DNA of 64,000 bases. Origin: Scandinavium goeteborgense (GTDB lineage Bacteria; Pseudomonadota; Gammaproteobacteria; Enterobacterales; Enterobacteriaceae). Each line of letters starts with the position of its first letter. Position 1 is the first letter of the stretch. The stretch is taken from contig NZ_CP054058.1 of assembly GCF_003935895.2 (NCBI RefSeq), positions 1,736,001-1,800,000 of the forward strand, written 5' to 3'. Shown one piece after another: positions 30,615 to 40,193 of the stretch. Made by a program: the position numbers and the translations under genes. The notes beneath the pieces were generated by a model. It was not told the origin of the DNA. It worked only from the letters and a program-made list of their open reading frames with translations, and searched no databases.

Positions 30615-32057
30615 TTATTCGACGGTCAGAATACGTGTGGTGTTGGTTGTGCCCACAGTACTCATCACATCGCCCTGGGTGACGATAACCAGGTCGCCAG
30701 ACACCAGATAGCCTTTATCACGCAGCAGATTCACCGCATCGCTCGCCGCGGCCACGCCGTCGGACGCGCTGTCGAAGTGAACCGGAGTCACGCCACGGTA
30801 CAGGGACGTCAGGTTCAGGGTGCGTTCGTGACGGGAGAGCGCGAAAATTGGCAGGCCGGAGCTGATACGCGAAGTCATCAGCGCGGTACGGCCGGATTCG
30901 GTCATGGTGATAATCGCCGACACGCCTTTCAGGTGGTTTGCGGCATACATCGCTGACATCGCGATCGCTTCTTCCACGTTATCGAACTGCACATCCAGAC
31001 GGTGTTTGGAAACGTTGATGCTTGGGATTTTTTCTGCACCCAGACACACGCGCGCCATCGCGGCGACCGTTTCAGACGGATACTGACCGGCTGCGGTTTC
31101 CGCGGATAGCATTACCGCATCGGTACCATCCAGCACGGCGTTCGCCACGTCCATGACTTCGGCGCGGGTTGGCATCGGGTTGGTGATCATCGATTCCATC
31201 ATCTGAGTCGCGGTGATAACCGAGCGGTTCAGCTGACGTGCGCGACGGATTAGGGCTTTCTGAATGCCGACCAGTTCTGGGTCACCGATTTCAACGCCGA
31301 GATCGCCACGGGCAACCATCACCACGTCAGAGGCGAGAATGATGTCGTCCATCGCGTCCTGGCTGCACACGGCTTCTGCACGTTCGACTTTTGCGACGAT
31401 TTTGGCATCGCAGCCTGCGTCACGCGCCAGACGGCGAGCATAATTCAGGTCTTCGCCGCAGCGCGGGAAGGAGACGGCCAGATAATCGACGCCAATCAGA
31501 GCGGCGGTCTGGATATCAGCTTTGTCTTTTTCAGTCAGCGCTTCGGCAGAAAGGCCGCCGCCGAGTTTGTTAATGCCTTTGTTGTTGGACAGCGGGCCGC
31601 CAACGGTCACTTCGGTGAATACCTGCATGCCTTTAACATCCAGCACTTTCAGCTGTACGCGGCCATCGTCGAGCAGCAGGATGTCGCCTGGCACGACGTC
31701 GGCAGGCAGACCTTTATAGTCGATACCGACTTTTTCTTTGTCGCCTTCGCCTTTACCGAGGTTGGCGTCCAGCAGGAATTTATCACCGATATTGAGGAAG
31801 ACTTTGCCTTCCTTAAAGGTGGATACACGGATTTTTGGACCCTGCAGATCGCCGAGGATCCCGACGTGGCGTCCCAGTCTGGCGGCGATTTCGCGCACTT
31901 TATCGGCACGAAGTTTATGGTCTTCGGCGCTGCCATGGGAGAAATTCATGCGAACAACGTTAGCGCCAGCCGCTATCACCTTCTCGAGGTTATTATCGCG
32001 GTCAGTAGCCGGGCCTAACGTGGTCACGATTTTGGTTCTGCGAAGTCTTCTGGACAT
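30615..32057 (-). CDS. pykA: Pyruvate kinase II
   Basis: 480-residue glycolytic enzyme making pyruvate and ATP from phosphoenolpyruvate. I start it at ATG 32057 ([19 protein letters not shown]) after GGAG; the open frame upstream to 32117 is not conserved. Family motifs are [22 protein letters not shown], the catalytic Lys of [11 protein letters not shown], and [10 protein letters not shown]. It lies just downstream of hexR on the same strand. Confidence 0.97.
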   Translation of the reverse strand: MSRRLRRTKIVTTLGPATDRDNNLEKVIAAGANVVRMNFSHGSAEDHKLRADKVREIAARLGRHVGILGDLQGPKIRVSTFKEGKVFLNIGDKFLLDANLGKGEGDKEKVGIDYKGLPADVVPGDILLLDDGRVQLKVLDVKGMQVFTEVTVGGPLSNNKGINKLGGGLSAEALTEKDKADIQTAALIGVDYLAVSFPRCGEDLNYARRLARDAGCDAKIVAKVERAEAVCSQDAMDDIILASDVVMVARGDLGVEIGDPELVGIQKALIRRARQLNRSVITATQMMESMITNPMPTRAEVMDVANAVLDGTDAVMLSAETAAGQYPSETVAAMARVCLGAEKIPSINVSKHRLDVQFDNVEEAIAMSAMYAANHLKGVSAIITMTESGRTALMTSRISSGLPIFALSRHERTLNLTSLYRGVTPVHFDSASDGVAAASDAVNLLRDKGYLVSGDLVIVTQGDVMSTVGTTNTTRILTVE

Positions 32058-32183
32058 GTAATACTCCATTGCTGAAACAATTTTGGTGTTGCGTGAACAG
32101 GAATTCGGACGTTCCACCTGTGCATAGTCTAATGCTGGAACTTAACCGAATGTACAAATAGGTTACAAGCTTGTTATAGAATT

Positions 32184-33053
32184 TTAATGATTATCACTGC
32201 TAACCTGCAGTTCCTTATCAAAGCGCGATTCCTTCAACGCTTCCTTGACCCGCTTCAAGTTATCCCGGAATTTTGCCCCACGGCGCAGGGTAAACCCGGT
32301 CGCGAGTACGTCAATCACCGTGAGCTGGGCCAGCCGGGAAACCATCGGCATATAAATGTCAGTATCTTCGGGTACGTCGAGGGTGATGGCTAAAGAAGCC
32401 TCTCGTGCCAGCGGCGTTCCCGCGGTGGTGAGCGCAATCACCATGGCATCGTTTTCACGCGCCAGTTGTGCCAGTTCGACCAGGCTCTTGGTGCGCCCGG
32501 TGTGAGAAATCAGCACCACAACGTCGCCATCGCTGCAATTCATACAGCTCATGCGTTGCAGTACGATGTCATCGGAATACACCACTGGCACATTGAAGCG
32601 GAAAAATTTATTCATCGCATCATGCGCCACGGCGGCGGAAGAGCCTAGTCCGAAGAAGGCGATTTTTTTCGCTTGCGTCAGCAGATCCACGGCGCGATTG
32701 ACGGCGGCCATGTCCAGCGACTGGCGCACGTGATCGAGGCTCGCCATCGCCGATTCAAATATTTTACCGGTGTACGCTTCCACGCTGTCGTCTTCATCGA
32801 CGTTACGATTCACGTAAGGCGTGCCGTTTGCGAGACTTTGTGCCAGATGCAGCTTAAAATCAGGAAAGCCCCGAGTGTCCATGCTGCGACAAAAACGGTT
32901 TACGGTCGGCTCACTGACCGAAGCCTGTAATGCCAGCGTCGCGATACTTGAGTGGATAGCCTGAGAAGGGGAGGCGAGGATCACTTCCGCCACTTTACGT
33001 TCGGATTTGCTAAGGTTTTCCAGATGGGACTGGATTTTTTCCAGCATGTTCAT
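32184..33053 (-). CDS. hexR: RpiR-family transcriptional regulator HexR
   Basis: 289-residue repressor. It has an N-terminal HTH_6 domain (LSKSERKVAEVILASPSQAI and VSEPTVNRFCRSM) and a C-terminal SIS sugar-phosphate-binding domain (FFGLGSSAAVAHDAMNKF, VLISHTGRTKSLVELA). In gamma-proteobacteria HexR senses 2-keto-3-deoxy-6-phosphogluconate and controls zwf, edd-eda and other central carbon genes. It lies between pykA and zwf, divergent from zwf, with a candidate HexR box before zwf. Confidence 0.95.
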   Translation of the reverse strand: MNMLEKIQSHLENLSKSERKVAEVILASPSQAIHSSIATLALQASVSEPTVNRFCRSMDTRGFPDFKLHLAQSLANGTPYVNRNVDEDDSVEAYTGKIFESAMASLDHVRQSLDMAAVNRAVDLLTQAKKIAFFGLGSSAAVAHDAMNKFFRFNVPVVYSDDIVLQRMSCMNCSDGDVVVLISHTGRTKSLVELAQLARENDAMVIALTTAGTPLAREASLAITLDVPEDTDIYMPMVSRLAQLTVIDVLATGFTLRRGAKFRDNLKRVKEALKESRFDKELQVSSDNH

Positions 33054-33408
33054 GGTTAACAGGCGCTCATCGGTGAAAGCGATTCCATTAATGGGTGAAA
33101 TCGCCGGGCAATTTAGTGAGAATATACCCCTGTGGATCCTGCAATGCAGAAGAAAGAGGACAATTTACGTTGTTTTTTTTCATTACATGATCACAGTCGA
33201 CTTTTGCCGATCAAGTTTTGGCGAAATGACGAGCAAAAATAAGCTGTTGGCCCATTCCTGCCGGGGTTTTTATTCCAGAAATGCGTTTATCTGGCGTCGG
33301 CGGGGGGAAGGGGTTTCGGCATTAACGTAAACACAGTACAGTGCAGCGTAAGAAAATTACAAATAGCGCCTGGCAGAAGCACCAGGCAATCCAACTGAGG
33401 AGAATGAC
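33054..33408. other. hexR-zwf divergent regulatory region
   Basis: 355 bp without a supported gene. Near zwf it contains a HexR-box candidate (33347-33361) and, upstream of it, a weak -10-like TACAGT at 33337. A T8 tract at 33173-33180 and AT-rich sequence occupy the middle. I see no clear hexR promoter and no hairpin of note. Confidence 0.5.
33347..33361 (+). promoter_or_regulatory. Candidate HexR box upstream of zwf
   Basis: CGTAAGAAAATTACA differs at three of 15 positions from the HexR palindrome TGTAATTAAATTACA. The right half is perfect. It lies 47 bp before the zwf ATG, downstream of the presumed promoter. Confidence 0.5.
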
Positions 33409-34884
33409 ATGGCGGTAACGCAAACGGCCCAGGCATGTGATCTGGTCATTTTCGGCGCGAAGGGTGACCTGGCGCGTCGTAAACTGCTGCCTTCCCTGTA
33501 TCAACTGGAGAAAGCAGGCCAGATCCATCCGGACACGCGTATCCTTGGGGTAGGACGTGCCGATTGGGACAAAGATGCATACACCAAAGTGGTGCGCGAG
33601 GCGCTGGAAACCTTCATGAAGGAGAAGATTGATGAGAGCCTGTGGGACAGCCTGAGTGGGCGCCTGGACTTCTGCAATCTGGATGTCAACGACACCAAAT
33701 CCTTCACCCGCCTTGGCAAAATGCTCGATCAGAAAGAACGCACCACTATCAACTATTTTGCGATGCCACCGAGCACCTTTGGTGCGATCTGCAAAGGTCT
33801 GGGCGAAGCGAAACTGAACGCTAAACCGGCACGCGTCGTGATGGAAAAACCGCTGGGCACCTCGCTGGCGACCTCCCGCGAAATCAACGACCAGGTCGGC
33901 GAATATTTCGAAGAGTGCCAGGTCTACCGCATTGACCACTATCTCGGTAAAGAGACTGTACTCAACCTGCTGGCGCTGCGTTTTGCCAACTCCCTGTTCA
34001 TCAACAACTGGGATTCCCGCACGATCGACCACGTAGAAATTACCGTGGCGGAAGAAGTGGGTATCGAAGGACGTTGGGGTTACTTCGATCAGGCCGGGCA
34101 GATGCGCGACATGATCCAGAACCACCTGCTGCAAATTCTTTGCATGATTGCGATGTCGCCGCCGTCTGATCTGAGCGCCGACAGCATTCGTGATGCCAAA
34201 GTCAAAGTGCTTAAATCACTGCGTCGTATCGACCGCTCCAACGTGCGGGATAAAACCGTGCGCGGCCAGTACACCTCCGGCTTTGCGCAGGGCAAAAAAG
34301 TGCCTGGCTACCTCGAAGAAGAGGGCGCGAACAAGAGTAGCAACACCGAAACCTTCGTGGCGATCCGCGTTGATATCGATGACTGGCGCTGGGCTGGCGT
34401 GCCGTTCTACCTGCGTACCGGGAAGCGACTGCCGACCAAATGTTCCGAAGTGGTTGTGTACTTCAAGACCCCTGAACTGAACCTGTTCAAAGAGTCCTGG
34501 CAGGAACTGCCGCAGAACAAGCTGACCATTCGTCTGCAGCCAGACGAAGGCGTGGATATTCAGATCCTCAACAAAGTGCCGGGTCTGGATCACAAGCACA
34601 ATCTGCAAACCACCAAGCTTGATCTGAGCTATTCCGAAACCTTCAACGAAACGCACCTGGCCGATGCTTACGAGCGTCTGCTGCTGGAAACCATGCGCGG
34701 CATCCAGGCGCTGTTCGTGCGTCGTGACGAAGTGGAAGAAGCGTGGAAATGGGTCGACTCAATCACCGAAGCTTGGGCCGCCGATCAGGATGCGCCAAAA
34801 CCGTATCAGGCAGGCACCTGGGGTCCGGTCGCTTCCGTGGCGATGATTACCCGTGATGGGCGCTCCTGGAACGAATTTGAGTAG
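33409..34884 (+). CDS. zwf: Glucose-6-phosphate 1-dehydrogenase
   Basis: 491-residue NADP-dependent enzyme that starts the pentose phosphate and Entner-Doudoroff routes; same length as E. coli. The nucleotide-binding motif is [12 protein letters not shown] near residues 15-26, and the active-site signature is RIDHYLGKE with EKPLGTS before it. It is followed by a GC-rich terminator and then edd. Confidence 0.98.
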   Translation: MAVTQTAQACDLVIFGAKGDLARRKLLPSLYQLEKAGQIHPDTRILGVGRADWDKDAYTKVVREALETFMKEKIDESLWDSLSGRLDFCNLDVNDTKSFTRLGKMLDQKERTTINYFAMPPSTFGAICKGLGEAKLNAKPARVVMEKPLGTSLATSREINDQVGEYFEECQVYRIDHYLGKETVLNLLALRFANSLFINNWDSRTIDHVEITVAEEVGIEGRWGYFDQAGQMRDMIQNHLLQILCMIAMSPPSDLSADSIRDAKVKVLKSLRRIDRSNVRDKTVRGQYTSGFAQGKKVPGYLEEEGANKSSNTETFVAIRVDIDDWRWAGVPFYLRTGKRLPTKCSEVVVYFKTPELNLFKESWQELPQNKLTIRLQPDEGVDIQILNKVPGLDHKHNLQTTKLDLSYSETFNETHLADAYERLLLETMRGIQALFVRRDEVEEAWKWVDSITEAWAADQDAPKPYQAGTWGPVASVAMITRDGRSWNEFE

Positions 34885-34911
34885 GATGTGACGCGCTACT
34901 CCGAACAGGTG

Positions 34912-34927
34912 ACTTTACCGGTAACAT
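34912..34927 (+). promoter_or_regulatory. GntR operator candidate upstream of edd
   Basis: ACTTTACCGGTAACAT is a near-perfect inverted repeat (ATGTTACCGGTAAAGT on the other strand), closely matching gluconate repressor operators. It lies 195 bp before edd, ahead of the zwf terminator hairpin. Confidence 0.65.
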
Positions 34928-34964
34928 GATCTGACACAGCATCTCGTGCGAAATTTGCACTTTT

Positions 34965-34997
34965 AAGCCCCGGGAGGTTCACCCCCGGGGCTTTTTT
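34965..34997 (+). terminator. zwf terminator
   Basis: 10-bp stem AAGCCCCGGG / CCCGGGGCTT with a 9-nt loop and six T. It lies between the GntR box and edd, so an edd transcript starting at the GntR box would have to pass it, or start downstream. Confidence 0.85.
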
Positions 34998-35121
34998 CAT
35001 TACAATTACGGGAGATGAATTTGCCCCTGAGCTACAGCAGACGCGCGTTTCAGCATTGTTAATGACTCCTGAACTTCGTGTTAATGCATGAGCCCAGACA
35101 CTCAGAGTTTGAGGAGATTTT

Positions 35122-36933
35122 ATGAATCCTGCACTGTTACGCGTAACAAATCGTATTATTGAGCGCTCTAAAGATACCCGCCGCGCCTACCTCGCCCGCA
35201 TCAATCAAGCCAAATCCGACACCGTCCAGCGTTCGCGTCTGGCCTGCGGTAATCTGGCGCACGGCTTCGCGGCCTGCCAACCGGATGACAAAGCGTCGCT
35301 GAAAAGCATGCTGCGTAACAACATCGCCATCATCACCTCCTACAACGACATGCTTTCCGCGCACCAGCCTTACGAGCACTACCCGGACGTTATCCGTAAA
35401 GCGCTGCACAGCGTGAACGCGGTGGCTCAGGTCGCCGGTGGTGTGCCTGCGATGTGCGATGGCGTCACGCAAGGGCAGGACGGAATGGAGCTGTCGCTGC
35501 TGAGCCGCGAAGTGATCGCCTTGTCTGCGGCCGTTGGGCTGTCTCACAATATGTTCGACGGCGCGCTGTATCTCGGTGTGTGCGACAAAATCGTTCCGGG
35601 CCTGGCCATGGCCGCGCTGTCATTTGGTCATCTGCCGTCGATTTTCATCCCGTCAGGCCCGATGTCCAGCGGCTTGCCGAACAAAGAAAAAGTGCGCATT
35701 CGCCAGCTGTTTGCTGAAGGTAAAGTTGACCGCATGGCGCTGCTGGAATCGGAAGCTGCGTCCTATCACGCGCCGGGCACCTGCACGTTTTACGGCACTG
35801 CCAATACCAACCAGATGGTTATCGAATTTATGGGCATGCAGCTGCCGGGCTCCTCGTTCGTGCATCCGGATGCGCCAATGCGTGAAGCGCTGACCGCCGC
35901 CGCCGCTCGTCAGGTTACTCGCATGACCGGCAACGGCAACGAGTGGATGCCGCTCGGTAAAATGATCGACGAGAAAGCCGTGGTGAACGGGATCGTGGCG
36001 CTGCTGGCCACCGGCGGTTCAACCAACCACACGATGCATCTGGTGGCGATGGCGCGTGCGGCGGGTATTATCATCAACTGGGATGACTTCTCTGATATTT
36101 CCGACGTGGTGCCGCTGATGGCGCGCCTGTACCCGAACGGCCCGGCGGATATCAACCACTTCCAGGCGGCGGGTGGCGTACCGGTGCTGGTGCGCGAACT
36201 GCTGAAAGGCGGTTTGCTGCACGAAGACGTAGAAACCGTCGCCGGTCACGGCCTCTCTCGCTACACCATGGAACCGTGGCTGAACAACGGCGAACTGGAC
36301 TGGCGCGAAGGCGCACAGGCCTCGCTGGATGAAGCGGTCATTGCGACCATCGACAAACCGTTCTCCCATCACGGTGGCACCAAAGTGCTGAGCGGCAACC
36401 TTGGTCGTGCAGTAATGAAGACGTCCGCCGTGCCGGTTGAGAATCAGATTATCGAAGCCCCAGCGGTGGTATTTGAGAGCCAGCATGACGTGTTGCCGGC
36501 CTTCGAAGCGGGTCTGCTGGATAAAGATTGCGTGGTTGTCGTGCGTCTTCAGGGACCTAAAGCTAACGGCATGCCAGAATTGCATAAACTTATGCCGCCA
36601 TTAGGTGTATTATTGGACCGTTGTTTCAAAATTGCATTGGTCACCGATGGACGGCTTTCTGGCGCATCCGGTAAAGTGCCATCCGCTATCCACGTCACGC
36701 CTGAAGCGTACGACGGTGGGCTGCTGGCGAAAGTCCATGACGGCGATATGATCCGCGTGAATGGACAAACCGGCGAGCTGACGCTGCTGGTGGACGAAGC
36801 CGAACTGGCCGCCCGTAAACCGCATTTACCTGACCTGCGCGCATCACGGGTTGGGAGTGGTCGCGAACTGTTCAGTGCACTGCGTGAGAATCTTTCCGGT
36901 GCAGAGCAGGGCGCAACCTGCATCACTTTTTAA
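35122..36933 (+). CDS. edd: Phosphogluconate dehydratase
   Basis: 603-residue IlvD/Edd-family iron-sulphur enzyme converting 6-phosphogluconate to KDPG in the Entner-Doudoroff pathway; same length as E. coli. GAGGAG precedes the ATG. Cysteines for the cluster appear in GGVPAMCDGVTQGQDGMELS and in PGTCTFYGTANTNQM. Conserved ALVTDGRLSGASGKVPSAIH is near the end. The codons around 36590-36645 are unusually AT-rich, which may reflect an internal eda promoter. Confidence 0.98.
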   Translation: MNPALLRVTNRIIERSKDTRRAYLARINQAKSDTVQRSRLACGNLAHGFAACQPDDKASLKSMLRNNIAIITSYNDMLSAHQPYEHYPDVIRKALHSVNAVAQVAGGVPAMCDGVTQGQDGMELSLLSREVIALSAAVGLSHNMFDGALYLGVCDKIVPGLAMAALSFGHLPSIFIPSGPMSSGLPNKEKVRIRQLFAEGKVDRMALLESEAASYHAPGTCTFYGTANTNQMVIEFMGMQLPGSSFVHPDAPMREALTAAAARQVTRMTGNGNEWMPLGKMIDEKAVVNGIVALLATGGSTNHTMHLVAMARAAGIIINWDDFSDISDVVPLMARLYPNGPADINHFQAAGGVPVLVRELLKGGLLHEDVETVAGHGLSRYTMEPWLNNGELDWREGAQASLDEAVIATIDKPFSHHGGTKVLSGNLGRAVMKTSAVPVENQIIEAPAVVFESQHDVLPAFEAGLLDKDCVVVVRLQGPKANGMPELHKLMPPLGVLLDRCFKIALVTDGRLSGASGKVPSAIHVTPEAYDGGLLAKVHDGDMIRVNGQTGELTLLVDEAELAARKPHLPDLRASRVGSGRELFSALRENLSGAEQGATCITF

Positions 36934-36972
36934 TACGACGAAATTACTCATTCTGGCGAGAGAAAAACTCTG

Positions 36973-37611
36973 ATGAAAAACTGGAAAACAAGTGCAGAAG
37001 CAATCCTGACCAACGGCCCGGTTGTCCCGGTTATCGTTGTTAATAAACTGGAACACGCTGTACCCATGGCGAAAGCGCTGGTTGCCGGTGGCGTACGCGT
37101 GCTGGAAGTGACCCTGCGTACCGCGTGTGCCATGGACGCTATCCGCGCCATCGCGAAAGAAGTCCCCGATGCTATCGTCGGTGCCGGTACCGTGACTAAC
37201 GTCCAGCAGTTGAAAGAAGTGACCGAAGCGGGCGCACAGTTCGCCATCAGCCCGGGCCTGACCGAGCCGCTGCTGAAAGCCGCAACCGAAGGCACTATTC
37301 CCCTGATTCCAGGCATCAGCACAGTGTCTGAACTGATGCTGGGCATGGACTACGGTCTGAAAGAGTTCAAATTCTTCCCGGCAGAAGCTAACGGCGGCAC
37401 CAAAGCGCTGCAGGCGATTGCAGGCCCATTCGCGCATATCCGTTTCTGCCCGACTGGTGGCATCTCTCCGGCGAACTATCGCGATTACCTGGCACTGAAA
37501 AGCGTGCTGTGTATCGGTGGTTCATGGCTGGTTCCGGCGGATGCGCTGGAAAGCGGTGATTACGATCGCATCACCAAAATTGCACGCGAAGCCGTAGAAG
37601 GCGCGAAGTAA
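36973..37611 (+). CDS. eda: KDPG/KHG aldolase
   Basis: 212-residue class I aldolase (E. coli 213) splitting KDPG into pyruvate and glyceraldehyde 3-phosphate. The Schiff-base Lys lies in [11 protein letters not shown], and the catalytic Glu in VLEVTLRT. It also closes hexuronate degradation, which links it to the galacturonide island and to KdgR. It lies 39 nt after edd. Confidence 0.98.
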   Translation: MKNWKTSAEAILTNGPVVPVIVVNKLEHAVPMAKALVAGGVRVLEVTLRTACAMDAIRAIAKEVPDAIVGAGTVTNVQQLKEVTEAGAQFAISPGLTEPLLKAATEGTIPLIPGISTVSELMLGMDYGLKEFKFFPAEANGGTKALQAIAGPFAHIRFCPTGGISPANYRDYLALKSVLCIGGSWLVPADALESGDYDRITKIAREAVEGAK

Positions 37612-37654
37612 GACTTAGTTGCCGGGCCTGATATTTGCCCGGCGAAATGAAAAT

Positions 37655-37690
37655 AAAGGTGGGAGTGCGCATGCGCCTCCCGCCTTTTTT
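37655..37690. terminator. Terminator between eda and purT
   Basis: Stem AAAGGTGGGAG / CTCCCGCCTTT (one G-T pair) whose loop is itself a small palindrome (GCGCATGCGC). T-runs occur on the plus side. It serves eda and, by position, the convergent purT. Confidence 0.85.
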
Positions 37691-38868
37691 TATCCCTTAA
37701 CGAAGACGGTTGCGGCGGCGGTTTTCGCCCGCTCAACCGCTGTTTCGACGTCATCAGCCGTTGCCAGCGCCACGCCCAGGCTACGTGAGCCTTCGATTTC
37801 CGGTTTGCCAAACAAACGCAGCTGAACGCCAGCCCCGACCGCGGATTCCACGTTGCCAAAGCTGACGTTGCGGCTGGTTAACTGCGGCAAAATGACGGCC
37901 GAAGCGGAGGGACCGTACTGGCGAATCGCACCGATTGGCAAGCCCAGAAACGCACGGACGTGCAGCGCAAACTCGGACAGGTCCTGCGAAATCAGCGTCA
38001 CCATGCCGGTATCATGCGGACGCGGCGACACTTCGCTGAAAATTACCTCATCGCCGCACACAAACAGCTCTACGCCAAACAGGCCATAGCCACCGAGGGC
38101 CAGCACCACGTCACGGGCGACTGCTTCGGCACGCTCGATCGCCAGCGGGCTCATTTGCTGTGGCTGCCAGGATTCGCGGTAGTCGCCATCTTCCTGGCGA
38201 TGACCGACCGGGGCGCAGAAATGTACGCCGTCTACGGCGCTGACGGTCAGCAGCGTGATTTCAAAATCAAAGTTCACCACGCCTTCGACGATCACTCGTC
38301 CCGCTCCGGCACGGCCGCCCTGTTGGGCATATTGCCAGGCGGCAGAGAGCTGCTCTTCGCTACGGATAAAACTCTGGCCCTTGCCGGATGAACTCATCAC
38401 CGGTTTGATGATGCAGGGCAGGCCGATTTCGCTGACGGCGTCGCGGAAGCTTTGCTCGCTGTCGGCAAAACGGTAACTCGAGGTTGGCAGTTTGAGTTCT
38501 TCCGCAGCCAGGCGGCGAATACCTTCCCGGTTCATGGTGAGCTTTGTCGCGCGAGCGCAAGGCACCACGTGCTGACCGGCCTGTTCCAGTTCAATGAGCA
38601 TATCGGTGGCGATGGCTTCAATTTCCGGGACGATAAAAGCAGGTTTTTCCTGCTCAACCAGCGCCTTCAGCGCCTGGCCGTCCAGCATATTAATGACGTG
38701 GCTGCGATGGGCAACGTGCATCGCCGGAGCGTCCGCATAGCGATCGACGGCAATCACTTCGATCCCCAGACGCTGGCATTCAATGGCCACTTCCTTACCC
38801 AGCTCGCCAGAGCCCAATAACATCACGCGGGTTGCCGCCGGACGCAGCGCTGTGCCTAGTACAGTCAT
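37690..38868 (-). CDS. purT: Formate-dependent GAR transformylase PurT
   Basis: 392-residue ATP-grasp enzyme performing the third purine step with formate and ATP instead of formyl-THF; same length as E. coli. It has an N-terminal dinucleotide-like fold ([21 protein letters not shown]), an ATP-grasp core ([15 protein letters not shown]), and [14 protein letters not shown] near the active site. A PurR box lies about 40 bp upstream of the start. Confidence 0.97.
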   Translation of the reverse strand: MTVLGTALRPAATRVMLLGSGELGKEVAIECQRLGIEVIAVDRYADAPAMHVAHRSHVINMLDGQALKALVEQEKPAFIVPEIEAIATDMLIELEQAGQHVVPCARATKLTMNREGIRRLAAEELKLPTSSYRFADSEQSFRDAVSEIGLPCIIKPVMSSSGKGQSFIRSEEQLSAAWQYAQQGGRAGAGRVIVEGVVNFDFEITLLTVSAVDGVHFCAPVGHRQEDGDYRESWQPQQMSPLAIERAEAVARDVVLALGGYGLFGVELFVCGDEVIFSEVSPRPHDTGMVTLISQDLSEFALHVRAFLGLPIGAIRQYGPSASAVILPQLTSRNVSFGNVESAVGAGVQLRLFGKPEIEGSRSLGVALATADDVETAVERAKTAAATVFVKG

Positions 38869-38906
38869 AACGAAATTCCACAGTAAAAAAATGGACGCCA
38901 GTATAT

Positions 38907-38922
38907 ACGAAAACGTTTGCGT
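38907..38922. promoter_or_regulatory. PurR operator of purT
   Basis: ACGAAAACGTTTGCGT differs at one position from the PurR consensus ACGCAAACGTTTGCGT. It sits 39 bp upstream of the purT start. Confidence 0.88.
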
Positions 38923-39026
38923 CTGTCTCGGATGAGAAACGACGTGATAAATAACAGACGCTTACTTGCGTTGTCGGTGTTTTGTACCATGCTTTTTAGG
39001 GTTATCAGGCGTGAGAGAAAAAACCT

Positions 39027-39374
39027 ATGAAAAAGAGAACAGTAATGACGGCAGTTTTGCTGCTGATGAGTAGCGTTGCGGTCCAGGCTGCCAGTGAGAA
39101 AACGGTGTCAATTAGTAAGTGTGAAGGACTGGACGCCGACGGCATCGCCGCGACGGTGAAGCAGGATTACACCCAAAACCGGATTAATCAGTGGGCGGAT
39201 GACCAGAAAACACTGGGGCAGATTGATCCCGTGGCGTGGATTAATCCCCATGACGTGACCGGGAAAAAGGATAAATGGAAAGTGCCGCTCACGGTGCGCG
39301 GGACAAATACCGATTTGCATTACGTCGTGACAGTGGATTGTGCAGCAGGCAGCGCCACCTATCGCGCGCAGTAA
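39027..39374 (+). CDS. yebF: Secreted protein YebF
   Basis: 115-residue small protein with a signal peptide ([21 protein letters not shown]). In E. coli YebF is one of few proteins released to the medium by laboratory strains and is also described as a colicin M immunity protein (Cmi) fold relative. Two Cys ([12 protein letters not shown] and VDCAAG) can form its disulphide. In E. coli the SOS gene yebG lies between purT and yebF; it is absent here. Confidence 0.93.
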   Translation: MKKRTVMTAVLLLMSSVAVQAASEKTVSISKCEGLDADGIAATVKQDYTQNRINQWADDQKTLGQIDPVAWINPHDVTGKKDKWKVPLTVRGTNTDLHYVVTVDCAAGSATYRAQ

Positions 39375-39459
39375 TTTTCGCATCTTTAGCCAGACCAGAC
39401 GTTTCCTGACATCGTCTCGCTTAGGCTGAGAGCATTCATCTCAGTATGGCGAGGAAACA

Positions 39460-40113
39460 ATGGCAAACTGGCTTAATCAGATTCAATCCCTTCTCGGTCA
39501 ATCATCGTCTTCTGCTCAGCCATCCGGCGAGCAGGGACTCAGTAAATTGCTGGTTCCCGGTGCGCTCGGCGGTCTTGCCGGGCTGCTGGTGTCCAGCAAA
39601 TCATCGCGCAAACTGCTGACCAAATACGGAACCGGGGCGCTGCTTGTCGGCGGCGGGGCCGTGGCGGGCAGCGTGTTGTGGAACAAGTACAAAGACAAAA
39701 TTCGTACGGCCCATCAGGGCGAACCGCAGTACGGGCAGCAAATCAGCCCGGTGGATATGCGCACCGAACGCCTGATCCTGGCGCTGGTGTTTGCTGCAAA
39801 AAGCGACGGGCATATCGATGATAAAGAACGGGCGGTGATTGATTCGCAGCTACGTGAAGCGGGCGTGGAAGCGCAGGGGCGTCAGCTGGTGGATAAAGCG
39901 ATCGCCCAGCCGCTGGACCCGCAGCTTCTGGCCAAGGATGTGCGCAATGAAGAGGAAGCGCTCGAGCTTTATTTCCTGAGCTGTGCGGCTATCGATGTCG
40001 ATCACTTTATGGAACGTAGCTATCTGAACGCGCTTGGCGATGCGCTGAATATTCCGCAAGAGGTGCGGGAAGGCATTGAAAACGATTTAAAGGCGCAAAA
40101 ACAGGCACTTTAA
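39460..40113 (+). CDS. yebE: DUF533/TerB-like inner-membrane protein YebE
   Basis: 217-residue protein with a Ser-rich N-terminus, one hydrophobic Gly-rich segment ([17 protein letters not shown]) and a second ([18 protein letters not shown]). A C-terminal TerB-like helical domain (about 100-215) begins [20 protein letters not shown]. In E. coli yebE is a strongly Cpx-induced envelope-stress gene. I could not find a clear CpxR box in the 85 bp upstream here. Confidence 0.93.
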   Translation: MANWLNQIQSLLGQSSSSAQPSGEQGLSKLLVPGALGGLAGLLVSSKSSRKLLTKYGTGALLVGGGAVAGSVLWNKYKDKIRTAHQGEPQYGQQISPVDMRTERLILALVFAAKSDGHIDDKERAVIDSQLREAGVEAQGRQLVDKAIAQPLDPQLLAKDVRNEEEALELYFLSCAAIDVDHFMERSYLNALGDALNIPQEVREGIENDLKAQKQAL

Positions 40114-40193
40114 CCTCAAGTTGGCATGTTTCGCTTGCATCGCTGTGCACATTTGCCACCCTTAGGGTAGGTAACTTGCAGAAGAACAACGAC

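Noticed and set aside
32188-32203. Fur-box-like GATTATCA sequence
   Set aside because: It falls in the last codons of hexR, away from any promoter, and is only a half-site.
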